Source: an uncultured bacterium (lineage in GTDB: Bacteria > Actinomycetota > Actinomycetes > S36-B12). From it: a DNA stretch of 11,870 bases. The translations under genes were made by a program, and so were the position numbers. The DNA lies in the NCBI GenBank assembly GCA_903940375.1, contig CAJAKT010000249.1, positions 1 to 11,870 of the forward strand. Reading direction: 5' to 3'. Positions 1 through 6,802 of the stretch are shown here, in pieces. The notes beneath the pieces are model-generated. The model was given only the letters and a program-made list of their open reading frames with translations. It was not told the DNA's origin and made no database searches. Within the stretch, counting starts at the first letter, position 1. Each line of letters opens with the position of its first letter.

Positions 1-12
1 CTGATGGGAGAA

Positions 13-69
13 GTGGCGAGAAATGCCACGAAGAGGGCCGATCCTCGCCGTTTGTCCCGCATTGCGGGA
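13..69. other. Leader with two short inverted repeats upstream of the acetoacetyl-CoA synthetase
   Basis: The first 101 bases hold no gene I can support. Two small perfect inverted repeats are visible: GTGGC (13-17) pairs with GCCAC (25-29) across a 7-nt loop, and TCCCGC (55-60) pairs with GCGGGA (64-69) across a 3-nt loop. Neither is followed by a T-tract, so neither looks like a standard intrinsic terminator. They could be part of a terminator for a gene upstream of the window, a dispersed intergenic repeat, or chance in GC-rich DNA. I see no convincing promoter here. Confidence 0.3.
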
Positions 70-101
70 GAAACGGATGGGGGCGTGGTTGGGTCGGGGC
101 T

Positions 102-2066
102 ATGGATGCGGGCGGCGGGGATGCGGGCGGCGGGGGTGCGGGCGGCGGGGATGCGGGCGCGGGCGCGCGGGTGCTGTGGGTGCCGGACGAGGCAATAGCA
201 GCGAGCAGCGCCATGGCCCGACTGCAGGAGCGGCACGAAGCCCTGGACTACCGCGCACTGCATCGGTGGTCGGTCGAGCAGCCGGAGCTGTTCTGGCGCG
301 AAGCCTGGGACGACCTCGGCATCATCGGAACGGCCGGGGACACGACCTGCCAGGGCGAGGGCATGCTCGGGACCAGGTTCTTCCCGCAGGCGCGGCTCAA
401 TGTGGTCGACACTCTGCTCGCCGGCCCGGCGGAGGACGTCATCCTCATCGGCATCACAGAGGGTGGCCAGCGTAGGGAGCTGACGCGCGGCGAGGTGCGC
501 AGCGAAGCGGCCGCGGTGGCGAGCGCGCTGCGATCAAGCGGTGTTCAGCCGGGAGATCGCGTCGCGGCGTGGACGCCGAACACCGTCGAGGCCGCGATCT
601 ACGCGCTCGGCGCGCTCGCCATCGGTGCGGTGGTCAGCACCGCGTCGCCGGACTTCGGGCCGACAGGCCTCATCGACCGCTTCGGCCAGATCGAACCTGT
701 GGTCCTGATGGTCGCGTCCGGCTACGAGTACGCCGGTCGATGGATCGACTGTGTCGATCGCCTCCCCGAGGTGCTGGCGGGCCTGCCGACGGTGCACACG
801 GTGGTCGTTGTCGGGGCAGACGTGAGCGGTCACGTCACGTGGGAGTCGTGGCTCGCACCGCATCGCGGCGCGATGCTTGCGCCCGTTCCGCTGCCGTTCG
901 CACATCCGGGCTTCATCCTGTTCTCCAGCGGGACGACGGGCCGCCCCAAGTGCATCGTCCACTCGGCCGCCGGCGTGCTCCTCAAGGTGCTCTCCGAGCA
1001 GGCGTACCACCTGGACATCCGCGAGCAGGATCGCGTCCTGTACTTCACGACGTGCGGCTGGATGATGTGGAACTGGCTCCTGTGCGCGCTGGGTCGTCGG
1101 GCCTGCATCGTGCTGTACGACGGCAACCCGGGCTTCCCGACGATGTCGCGGCTCTTCGAGATCGCGGAGGCGGAGCGGCTGACCTTCCTCGGCCTGTCCG
1201 CGAAGTTCATCGACGCGACGCGCAAGTCGGGCATCCGTCCGGTTGACGACGCCGATCTCTCGACCCTTCGAACCATCGCGTCCACCGGGTCACCCCTGGG
1301 CCCCGATGGCTTCGACTTCATCCACGACGCCGTCTCGCCAACCGCGCACCTTGCCTCGATCTCGGGCGGCACCGACATCTGCGGCTGCTTCGTGCTCGGA
1401 GTGCCGACGGAGCCGGTGCGGCGCGGTGAGATCCAGGCCCCTGCGCTGGGTCTCGACGTCGAGGTCTTTGCGGATGACGGGTCACCGGTGCCCCGGGGGC
1501 AGACCGGCGAACTGGTCTGCCGCACGCCGTTCCCCTCCATCCCGCTGGGCTTCTGGGGTGATGCGGACGGGTCCCGACTCCACGATGCCTATTTCGAGCG
1601 CTTCCCGGGGGTCTGGGCCCACGGTGACTTCATCGTGCGCACGCCGGCTGGCGGCTACGAGATCCTGGGCCGTTCGGACGCTACGCTCAATGCGAATGGC
1701 GTACGGATCGGGACCGCCGAGATCTACCGGATCGTGGAGAGCTTCGACGAGGTCACGGAGGCCTTGGCGGTCGGTCAGGCGTGGGATGGCGATACCCGGG
1801 TCGTGCTGTTCGTGACCATGGCGGCAGGTGCGGAACTCGACGATGAGCTGCGGGCACGCATCCGGTCCGCCCTGCGAATGCAGGCAAGCCCGCGGCACGT
1901 GCCCGCTGTCATCGCTGCTGCCCCGGCACTGCCACGCACGCGGAGTAACAAGCTGGCTGAACTTGCGGTGGGCGACACGGTCAACGGACGTGTCGTTCGG
2001 GACGCGTCGGCTCTGGCAAATCCTGATGCGCTGCAGTGGTTCGCGGAATGGACCTCGGCCGGCTAG
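102..2066 (+). CDS. Acetoacetyl-CoA synthetase (acetoacetate-CoA ligase)
   Basis: Cytosolic ANL-superfamily (acyl-CoA synthetase) enzyme that activates acetoacetate to acetoacetyl-CoA with ATP and CoA. The 654-residue product is the usual length for the family. The N-terminal block LWVPDEAIAAS (about residues 25-35) and ALHRWSVEQPELFW (about 52-65) are typical of acetoacetyl-CoA synthetases. The phosphate-binding motif SGTTGRPK is at 276-283, followed by CGWMMWNW (318-325), SGGTDICG (421-428), the hinge GRSD (523-526), and the C-terminal lysine motif RSNKLAE, with K617 as the predicted adenylation lysine. Many relatives have SGK here; this one has SNK. The start is uncertain. ATG 102 gives a Gly/Asp/Ala-rich extension of about 23 residues, while GTG 171 would begin right at the conserved LWVP block. 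Neither has a strong Shine-Dalgarno. The stop overlaps the stop of the convergent lacI-type gene. The gene is probably not part of the iol operon, though both feed acetyl-CoA metabolism. Confidence 0.93.
   Translation: MDAGGGDAGGGGAGGGDAGAGARVLWVPDEAIAASSAMARLQERHEALDYRALHRWSVEQPELFWREAWDDLGIIGTAGDTTCQGEGMLGTRFFPQARLNVVDTLLAGPAEDVILIGITEGGQRRELTRGEVRSEAAAVASALRSSGVQPGDRVAAWTPNTVEAAIYALGALAIGAVVSTASPDFGPTGLIDRFGQIEPVVLMVASGYEYAGRWIDCVDRLPEVLAGLPTVHTVVVVGADVSGHVTWESWLAPHRGAMLAPVPLPFAHPGFILFSSGTTGRPKCIVHSAAGVLLKVLSEQAYHLDIREQDRVLYFTTCGWMMWNWLLCALGRRACIVLYDGNPGFPTMSRLFEIAEAERLTFLGLSAKFIDATRKSGIRPVDDADLSTLRTIASTGSPLGPDGFDFIHDAVSPTAHLASISGGTDICGCFVLGVPTEPVRRGEIQAPALGLDVEVFADDGSPVPRGQTGELVCRTPFPSIPLGFWGDADGSRLHDAYFERFPGVWAHGDFIVRTPAGGYEILGRSDATLNANGVRIGTAEIYRIVESFDEVTEALAVGQAWDGDTRVVLFVTMAAGAELDDELRARIRSALRMQASPRHVPAVIAAAPALPRTRSNKLAELAVGDTVNGRVVRDASALANPDALQWFAEWTSAG
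105..159 (+). repeat. 15-bp tandem repeat, 3.7 copies, in the 5' end of the synthetase gene
   Basis: Two identical 15-bp units (GATGCGGGCGGCGGG at 105-119 and 120-134) are followed by a third with one base changed (GGTGCGGGCGGCGGG, 135-149) and a partial fourth beginning at 150. The period is a multiple of three, so gain or loss of a unit keeps the frame. The repeats encode DAGGG-DAGGG-GAGGG. They lie before the first conserved residues of the enzyme, so they encode a flexible tail or, if translation starts at GTG 171, form part of the leader. Confidence 0.85.
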
Positions 2067-3079
2067 AGGTCGATTGCCGGTGCTGCCGTCGAGCCGCGCA
2101 CGACCAGTTCGGATTCGACGAGAACGTGGTGGGCTCGCTGACGGGGCCTCTCGATGCGCGCGAACAGTCGCTGGGCGGCAAGGGTGCCCATCCGCTCCAG
2201 GGGCTGCGCCACCGTGGTCAGGCTCAGGGTGCGCAGGGCTCCCAGGGCGATGCCGTCGTACCCCACGACGGAGACGTCTCCGGGCACTGACTGACCGCAC
2301 TCCTGCACGGCAGCGATGGCGCCGAGCGCGGCGATGTCGTTTGCGACGAACATGGCGGAAGGCGGGCGAGGTCCGGCGAGTGCGCGTTGGGCTGATGCGT
2401 AGCCGGCGGCATCGGTCAGGCCTCCCGGGATCACCGTGATGTCGTCCTCGAGTCCCGCACTCGTCATCGCATCTCGGTATCCCTGCTCGCGATTCCGGGC
2501 GACGGGGTTGTCGCCGCCGGCCAGATGAGCGATGCGGGTGTGTCCGAGACTGATGAGATGCTCCGCCGCGAGTGCGCCGCCGGCGACGTCGTCGTTGCTG
2601 ATGGTGTCGATCCGCGGGCCGTGGATGTCGTCGCGGGTCACGACGACGGTCGGCACCTCGGCGGCGAATCTGCGGAGGGCTGCGGGGGAGAGGCGGTGGG
2701 ACACGAGGATGAGTCCTTCGACCTGGAACTCCAGCAGCTTGTCGAGTTCCGCCTGCTCGCGGTCGGGATCGGCGGCCCCGGTGACGAGCATCGTGCTGTA
2801 GCCCTGGGCGCGGACTTCCGACTGGATGCCGTCGAGGATGTCGGCGAACACCGGGTTGTGCAGGTCCAGGACGAGCACACCGACCGTGCGGCTGCGACGG
2901 TCGGCAAGGCTTCGGGCAGCCGCATTGGGCCGGTAGCCCAGGTCCGCTGCGGCCTGCAGGATGGCCTCTCGGCTGGCATCGCTGACCTTCGGGGAGCCGC
3001 GCATCGCCAGTGACACCAACGATTTGGAGACCCCTGCGCGTGATGCGACATCGTGAATCGTGGGTCGGGGCTCGCGCAT
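2063..3079 (-). CDS. LacI-family transcriptional regulator, probable repressor of the iol operon
   Basis: DNA-binding regulator of 338 residues, full length for the LacI/GalR family. The N-terminal helix-turn-helix lies at about residues 7-27 (TIHDVASRAGVSKSLVSLA), followed by the hinge region PNAAARSLA (51-59). It then has a periplasmic-binding-protein-like effector domain (TVGVLVLDLHNPVFADIL, then FVANDIAALGA and VSVVGYDG) typical of sugar-responsive members. The start ATG at 3079-3077 is chosen because HTH homology begins at once and a strong Shine-Dalgarno (AAGGAGGA, 3090-3083) precedes it. The longer upstream frame would run through the operator and the start of the neighbouring gene. 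It is divergent from the inositol catabolic genes, with a LacI-type palindrome between them, so control of that operon is likely; the effector is unknown (an inositol intermediate is plausible). Its stop codon shares CTAG with the convergent synthetase gene. Confidence 0.95.
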   Translation of the reverse strand: MREPRPTIHDVASRAGVSKSLVSLAMRGSPKVSDASREAILQAAADLGYRPNAAARSLADRRSRTVGVLVLDLHNPVFADILDGIQSEVRAQGYSTMLVTGAADPDREQAELDKLLEFQVEGLILVSHRLSPAALRRFAAEVPTVVVTRDDIHGPRIDTISNDDVAGGALAAEHLISLGHTRIAHLAGGDNPVARNREQGYRDAMTSAGLEDDITVIPGGLTDAAGYASAQRALAGPRPPSAMFVANDIAALGAIAAVQECGQSVPGDVSVVGYDGIALGALRTLSLTTVAQPLERMGTLAAQRLFARIERPRQRAHHVLVESELVVRGSTAAPAIDL

Positions 3080-3082
3080 GGG

Positions 3083-3090
3083 TCCTCCTT
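3083..3090 (-). promoter_or_regulatory. Ribosome binding site fixing the LacI-type regulator start
   Basis: On the minus strand this reads AAGGAGGA and ends four bases before the ATG at 3079. It is a near-perfect anti-16S match and supports the short, 338-residue form of the regulator over upstream in-frame starts. Confidence 0.85.
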
Positions 3091-3106
3091 CCGCCGGGGG
3101 CTGCCA

Positions 3107-3136
3107 TTGCGTGATCAGGGTCAAGTGTGCCACGAT
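3107..3136 (+). promoter_or_regulatory. Possible promoter of the iol operon (weak)
   Basis: TTGCGT (3107-3112) and CACGAT (3131-3136) are separated by 18 bases and could be the -35 and -10 boxes. Another -10 candidate is GATTAT at 3134-3139, which lacks a good -35. Either would place the transcription start inside or at the edge of the palindrome at 3139-3152, a geometry in which a bound repressor would block transcription. On the minus strand AATAAT (3140-3135) could be the -10 of the regulator gene. The boxes are poor matches and are offered only as candidates. Confidence 0.35.
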
Positions 3137-3138
3137 TA

Positions 3139-3152
3139 TTGGAACGTTCCAA
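3139..3152. promoter_or_regulatory. LacI-family operator, perfect 14-bp palindrome
   Basis: TTGGAACGTTCCAA is a perfect even palindrome with the central CG step typical of LacI/GalR-family operators. It lies in the 88-bp gap between the divergent LacI-type gene and the first iol gene, 15 bases upstream of that gene's ATG and next to or overlapping candidate -10 boxes of both genes. I saw no second copy in the window. The most economical reading is autoregulation plus repression of the iol operon by the neighbouring regulator. Confidence 0.8.
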
Positions 3153-3153
3153 C

Positions 3154-3160
3154 GGAAAGG
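3154..3160 (+). promoter_or_regulatory. Ribosome binding site fixing the iolE-like start
   Basis: GGAAAGG ends seven bases before ATG 3168. This, and the operator just upstream, argue against the in-frame ATG at 3060, which would lie inside the regulator gene. Confidence 0.7.
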
Positions 3161-3167
3161 CAGGATC

Positions 3168-4067
3168 ATGGCGGACTTTCTCCGACGCGTAGCTTCGGCA
3201 CCCATCTCGTGGGGGATCTGCGAGGTCCCGGGCTGGGGGGCGATGCTGCCGACCCCGCGGGTCCTGACGGAGATGGCGGGCTTCGGCTTCACGGCGACGG
3301 AGCTCGGCGCCCCGGGGTTCCTGTCCACCGACCCCGACGAGGTCAAGGCTGAGCTCGCTGCCTACGGCATGACGTTGATGGGCGGCTTCACCCCAGTCGT
3401 CCTGCACGACCCCGCGCAGCGGCAGGCCACGATCGACAGCGCCACCGCGACCGCGAAGCTCTTCCAGCGAGCAGGTGCGACCAAGTTCGTCTCTGCCGTT
3501 GTGCAGGACATGGACTGGTCAGTCCCGCGCCCGCTGAGTGCAGACGAGCAGCGGCACATGGTCGAGATGTTCGGCGTCATCGACGAGATCTGCGCGGCGC
3601 ACGGCCTCGAGCAGGTCTTGCACTCGCATGTGCAGACACTGGTCGAGACGAAGGATGACGTGAACCGCGTGCTCGATACGTGCGACGTGAACTGGTGCCT
3701 GGACACCGGCCATCTCGCCATCGGCGGTGTCGACCCGGTGCAGTTCGCCAAGGAGGCGATGGACCGAGTCGGGCACGTGCACCTCAAGGATGTTCGGCTC
3801 GACATGGTGCCTCCGGTACTGAGCCGCGAAGTCACGCTCATGAATGCGGTGCAGAACGGCCTGTTCACCCCGCTGGGTCAGGGCGACGTCGACATCGCGG
3901 GCGTGATCCAGGCGCTCGAGGCCGGCGGCTACGACGGCTGGTACGTCATCGAGCAGGACACCGCGCTCACCGACGGGCTGCCGTCGGATGGCGAGGGCCC
4001 GATCGACGAGGTCCGTACGTCCATGCAGTACCTGACCGACGTCGTCGCCCCGACTCTGGTCGGCTAG
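3168..4067 (+). CDS. iolE: Inosose dehydratase-like TIM-barrel protein (IolE family)
   Basis: Xylose-isomerase-like TIM-barrel protein of 299 residues, the usual length for IolE. IolE dehydrates 2-keto-myo-inositol (inosose) to the trihydroxycyclohexane-dione that IolD hydrolyses. Visible features are SAPISWGICEVPGWG near the N-terminus (10-24), E45 in TELGAPG, LHSH (151-154), LDTGH (178-182), HVHLKD (203-208), GQGDVD (237-242) and WYVIEQD (258-264). The Glu/Asp/His residues in these blocks match the metal-ligand positions of this fold. It is the first gene of the operon and lies downstream of the palindromic operator. Related enzymes in inositol clusters (IolH, IolI) share the fold; IolE is preferred because of the SWG and HVHLKD blocks and because no other dehydratase candidate is present beside iolD. 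Assignment to the family is firm; the exact reaction is inferred. Confidence 0.85.
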   Translation: MADFLRRVASAPISWGICEVPGWGAMLPTPRVLTEMAGFGFTATELGAPGFLSTDPDEVKAELAAYGMTLMGGFTPVVLHDPAQRQATIDSATATAKLFQRAGATKFVSAVVQDMDWSVPRPLSADEQRHMVEMFGVIDEICAAHGLEQVLHSHVQTLVETKDDVNRVLDTCDVNWCLDTGHLAIGGVDPVQFAKEAMDRVGHVHLKDVRLDMVPPVLSREVTLMNAVQNGLFTPLGQGDVDIAGVIQALEAGGYDGWYVIEQDTALTDGLPSDGEGPIDEVRTSMQYLTDVVAPTLVG

Positions 4068-4073
4068 TCGCAC

Positions 4074-5018
4074 ATGATCGTGGAAGTCGTGAGTGTCGGG
4101 CGCGTGAGCGTCGACCTGTACGCGGCCGAGCCCGGCGTGGGTTTCGACGGGCAGCAGACCTTCACGAAGTCCGTCGGAGGCAGCCCCACCAACGTCGCGG
4201 TGGCTGCCGCGCGCCTGGGTCACCGTGCCGCAGTCGTCACGAAAGTCGGTGACGATGGATTCGGTGCATACGTGCGCGAGCGGCTCGCTGGCTGGGGTGT
4301 CCTGACGGATTTCGTCGGCGTGCAGCGCGGCGGCCAGACCCCTCTCGCGCTGGCCGCACTTGATCCGCCGGAGACCCCCACGGTGGCGTTCTACCGTGGA
4401 CCGGCCGCGCCGGATACGACCCTGCTCCCGGCTGATCTGCCAGACGAGGTCGTACGTGACTGCGGACTGCTGTGGATCAGCCAGGGTGCGCTCGCGCAGG
4501 GCTCCACGGCGACAACATGCATGACCTGGCTCGAGCAGCGGGCGCGGACCGGGCACACCGTGCTCGATCTCGACTACCGCGCGGCGCTCTGGCCCGATGT
4601 GCTCACGGCACGTTCCGCAGCGCAGCGGGCGATCGCCCAGTCGACGGTGGTTGTCGGCAACCGCGAGGAGTGCGAGATGGCGTTGGGTACCAGCGACCCG
4701 GATGCGGCCGCTGATGCGCTGCTTTCGGCAGGGGTCGAGCTGGCGATCGTGAAGCTTGGCGCGGATGGTGCACTGCTCGCAGCAGCGGGTGGCCGCTGGC
4801 GGATCGACCCGATGCCGGTGCAGGTGGTCTGTGGTCTCGGCGCGGGGGATGCGTTCGGCGGCGCGCTGTGTCACGGGCTGCTCAACGACTGGGATGTGCC
4901 GCGAATTGGCAGGTTTGCTAATGCCGCCGGTGCCTATGTGTCGGGACGGCTGACCTGCGCCGACGAAATGCCATCGGTTGCCGATCTGACCGACATGATG
5001 GCGGGGGAGGCAACATGA
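4074..5018 (+). CDS. iolC: 5-dehydro-2-deoxygluconokinase (PfkB-family kinase)
   Basis: PfkB/ribokinase-family kinase of 314 residues that phosphorylates 2-deoxy-5-keto-D-gluconate to its 6-phosphate. The N-terminal VVSVGRVSVDLY (5-16) is the IolC form of the sugar-binding strand. GGSPTNVAVAAARLG (35-49) is the first PfkB signature region. LDLDYRAALWPD (164-175) resembles the DYR..LW block of IolC proteins, and VKLGADGALL (226-235) precedes the anion-hole and catalytic block GLGAGDAFGGAL (254-265), with D259 as the predicted base. The start ATG 4074 lies six bases after the iolE-like stop and has no clear Shine-Dalgarno, suggesting translation is coupled to the preceding gene. The stop overlaps the next start as ATGA. 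Confidence 0.93.
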   Translation: MIVEVVSVGRVSVDLYAAEPGVGFDGQQTFTKSVGGSPTNVAVAAARLGHRAAVVTKVGDDGFGAYVRERLAGWGVLTDFVGVQRGGQTPLALAALDPPETPTVAFYRGPAAPDTTLLPADLPDEVVRDCGLLWISQGALAQGSTATTCMTWLEQRARTGHTVLDLDYRAALWPDVLTARSAAQRAIAQSTVVVGNREECEMALGTSDPDAAADALLSAGVELAIVKLGADGALLAAAGGRWRIDPMPVQVVCGLGAGDAFGGALCHGLLNDWDVPRIGRFANAAGAYVSGRLTCADEMPSVADLTDMMAGEAT

Positions 5019-5911
5019 ATCTCGACCGTGACCGCTACCGCGCACTCATCGAGGCCCGGATCCACGAGCCGGAGTCCCTGCGCACGGCGCTGACCGGACG
5101 TACCCGCCGGACGATCGCCGGGGCAGACGGCCGTCTGCTGATCCTCGCTGCGGACCACACGGCGCGCGGCATGCTCGCGGCCGATGGTGACCCGCTGGCG
5201 GTAGCCGATCGGTTCACGATGCTCGACCGGCTCATTCAGGCGCTCGCGGTGCCCGGTGTCGACGGCGTGCTGGCGAGCGCCGACGTGCTCGAGGAGCTGG
5301 CCTGGCTGGGTGCGCTCGACAACCGGCTTGCCATTGGCACGATGAACCGGGGCGGCATCATCGGTGCGCAGTGGGAACTCGATGACCGCATGACGGCGTA
5401 CGACGCCGACCACGTCGAGGCCTACGGGCTTGACGGTGGCAAGACCCTGCTGCGGATCGATGACACCGATCCGGGTGTTGCCCGCACTATCGAGGCGGTT
5501 GCGGCAGTGACGACACAGCTCGCTGATCGGCGTCTGATGTGCATGGTGGAGCCGCTGCCGTACGTCAAGGATGCAAGCGGGCGCGCAATGCTCGATACCT
5601 CGGACGAGCGGCTGATCAAGGTCGTCGCGATCGCCTCCGGCCTCGGGTCCTCGTCGGCGTACACCTGGCTGAAGATCCCGGCCAGCGACCGCATGGCTGA
5701 GGTGGCCGCTGCGACATCACTGCCGATCCTCATGCTCGGCGGTGATCCGGGCGCTGACTCCGACCGCACGTTCGATCGCTGGTCGACGGCAATGCGTGAA
5801 CCGAATGTCCGCGGCCTGGTCGCCGGCCGCACCCTGCTCTACCCGCATGCGGGGGAGTCCCATCAGGCAGCGGCACGTGCCGCCGCCATCGTCCATGGAG
5901 GTTCCGCATGA
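5015..5911 (+). CDS. Cgl0159-type (beta/alpha)8 aldolase, probable 2-deoxy-5-keto-gluconate-6-phosphate aldolase (IolJ step)
   Basis: A 298-residue protein of the DeoC/LacD-like class I aldolase fold, of the kind found in actinobacterial inositol clusters and often labelled deoxyribose-phosphate aldolase or Cgl0159 family. LILAADHTARGM (42-53) matches the strand-1 DH motif of FbaB/LacD-like aldolases. YTWLKIP (216-222) resembles the LacD-type lysine strand, making K220 the likely Schiff-base lysine; K143 in GGKTLLRID is an alternative. VRGLVAGRTLLYP (265-277) resembles the phosphate-binding end of the barrel. It lies between iolC and iolB and no other aldolase is present, so I infer it cleaves the IolC product to DHAP and malonate semialdehyde, replacing the class II IolJ of Bacillus. 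A strong GGGGGAGG (5003-5010) precedes the start, and ATGA overlaps link it to both neighbours. The family is well supported; the reaction is inferred from context. Confidence 0.8.
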   Translation: MNLDRDRYRALIEARIHEPESLRTALTGRTRRTIAGADGRLLILAADHTARGMLAADGDPLAVADRFTMLDRLIQALAVPGVDGVLASADVLEELAWLGALDNRLAIGTMNRGGIIGAQWELDDRMTAYDADHVEAYGLDGGKTLLRIDDTDPGVARTIEAVAAVTTQLADRRLMCMVEPLPYVKDASGRAMLDTSDERLIKVVAIASGLGSSSAYTWLKIPASDRMAEVAAATSLPILMLGGDPGADSDRTFDRWSTAMREPNVRGLVAGRTLLYPHAGESHQAAARAAAIVHGGSA

Positions 5912-6801
5912 CCTGGTTCCATCCCGCAGGCACCCTCGCCGACGGACGTGCAGATGTCGTGGTCACGCCCGCGGTCGCTGGCTGGGATTACAGCGGCCTG
6001 CTTGTCTACACGCTGCGTGCTGGTGAGGCCGTTTCATTGACCCTCGCCGAGGACGAGGGCGTGCTGTTGCCCCTCTCCGCGCGTGACATCGACGTCACCG
6101 TCGACGGTCAGGCCTTCCGCCTGGCCGGGCGCGATGGCGTGTTCGACGCGGTCTCCGACTGGATCTACCTGCCGCTCGGCTCCGACGTCACGATCGCTGG
6201 CTCTGCGGGTGAGGTCGCGGTTTGCACCGCTCGTGCGACGCAGGTGTTCCCTGTTGCGCACATGGCGGCGGCTGATGTTCCGGTCGAGGTGCGTGGGGCT
6301 GGACGATCGACGCGGCAGGTCACCAATGTCGCGACGCCGGGATCGTTCACGGGCGCTGACCGCATCAACGTGTGCGAGGTCATCACACCGGGCGGCAACT
6401 GGTCGTCGTGGCCACCCCACCGCCACGATGGCATCGGGGAGTGCACGGTCACGAACGAGGAGATCTACTACTTCCGCATCGGTCGCGAGGATCAGAAGCA
6501 CGGTGACCCCGTCGGTCAGGGGCTCTTCCACGTCTACACCGTCGACGGCTCCGTCGACGAGACCGTCACGCTCCACGACGGCGACGTCTACGTCGTTCCG
6601 CAGGGCTACCACGGCCCCACTGTCGCCCCGCCCGAGTACCCCATGTACTTCCTGAACGTCCTCGCCGGTCCGGGCGAGGAGCGCAGCATGTCCTTCTGCG
6701 ACGATCCGGACCATCACTGGATCCGGGAGGCGTGGGAGACGCAGGCACCGGACCCCCGGCTGCCGTGGTCTTCGGCGGCTGGTCGAACTGAGAGGGCGTG
6801 A
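5908..6801 (+). CDS. iolB: 5-deoxy-glucuronate isomerase
   Basis: Bicupin isomerase of 297 residues, full length for IolB, which converts 5-deoxy-D-glucuronate to 2-deoxy-5-keto-D-gluconate. The metal-site motif is clear: PPHRHDG (169-175, giving H171 and H173), NEEIYYFR (183-190, E185 likely) and PQGYHGP (231-237, H235). The N-terminal AGWDYSGLLVYTL (24-36) and C-terminal GDVYVVPQGYHGP and MYFLNVLAGP (246-255) are characteristic of the family. GGAGG-like purines (GGAGG, 5897-5901) lie six bases before ATG 5908, and the ATG overlaps the stop of the preceding aldolase gene, so the two are translationally coupled. The dehydrogenase gene starts one base after its stop. Confidence 0.95.
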   Translation: MTWFHPAGTLADGRADVVVTPAVAGWDYSGLLVYTLRAGEAVSLTLAEDEGVLLPLSARDIDVTVDGQAFRLAGRDGVFDAVSDWIYLPLGSDVTIAGSAGEVAVCTARATQVFPVAHMAAADVPVEVRGAGRSTRQVTNVATPGSFTGADRINVCEVITPGGNWSSWPPHRHDGIGECTVTNEEIYYFRIGREDQKHGDPVGQGLFHVYTVDGSVDETVTLHDGDVYVVPQGYHGPTVAPPEYPMYFLNVLAGPGEERSMSFCDDPDHHWIREAWETQAPDPRLPWSSAAGRTERA

Positions 6802-6802
6802 C

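Noticed and set aside
4..475. Two plus-strand frames (4-198 and 23-475) at the left edge
   Set aside because: They overlap the synthetase gene in other frames, are low in complexity and contain no motif; no independent coding evidence.
3060..3167. Upstream extension of the iolE-like gene to ATG 3060
   Set aside because: It would overlap the start of the divergent regulator, translate the operator and add residues not expected in the family; ATG 3168 has a ribosome binding site and starts at the conserved region.
3080..3346. Upstream extension of the LacI-type regulator to an ATG at 3346
   Set aside because: The extra 89 residues would cover the operator and part of the divergent gene; the strong AAGGAGGA before ATG 3079 and immediate HTH homology fix the shorter start.
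1482..3407. 641-residue open frame on the minus strand
   Set aside because: It is Arg/Pro/His-rich low-complexity translation that crosses the synthetase end, the whole LacI-type gene in another frame and the control region. This is a typical GC-rich shadow with no domain motifs.
3519..5045. 508-residue open frame on the minus strand opposite the iolE-like gene and iolC
   Set aside because: It lies antisense to two well-supported genes, has no recognisable motif and has a composition typical of antisense frames in high-GC DNA.
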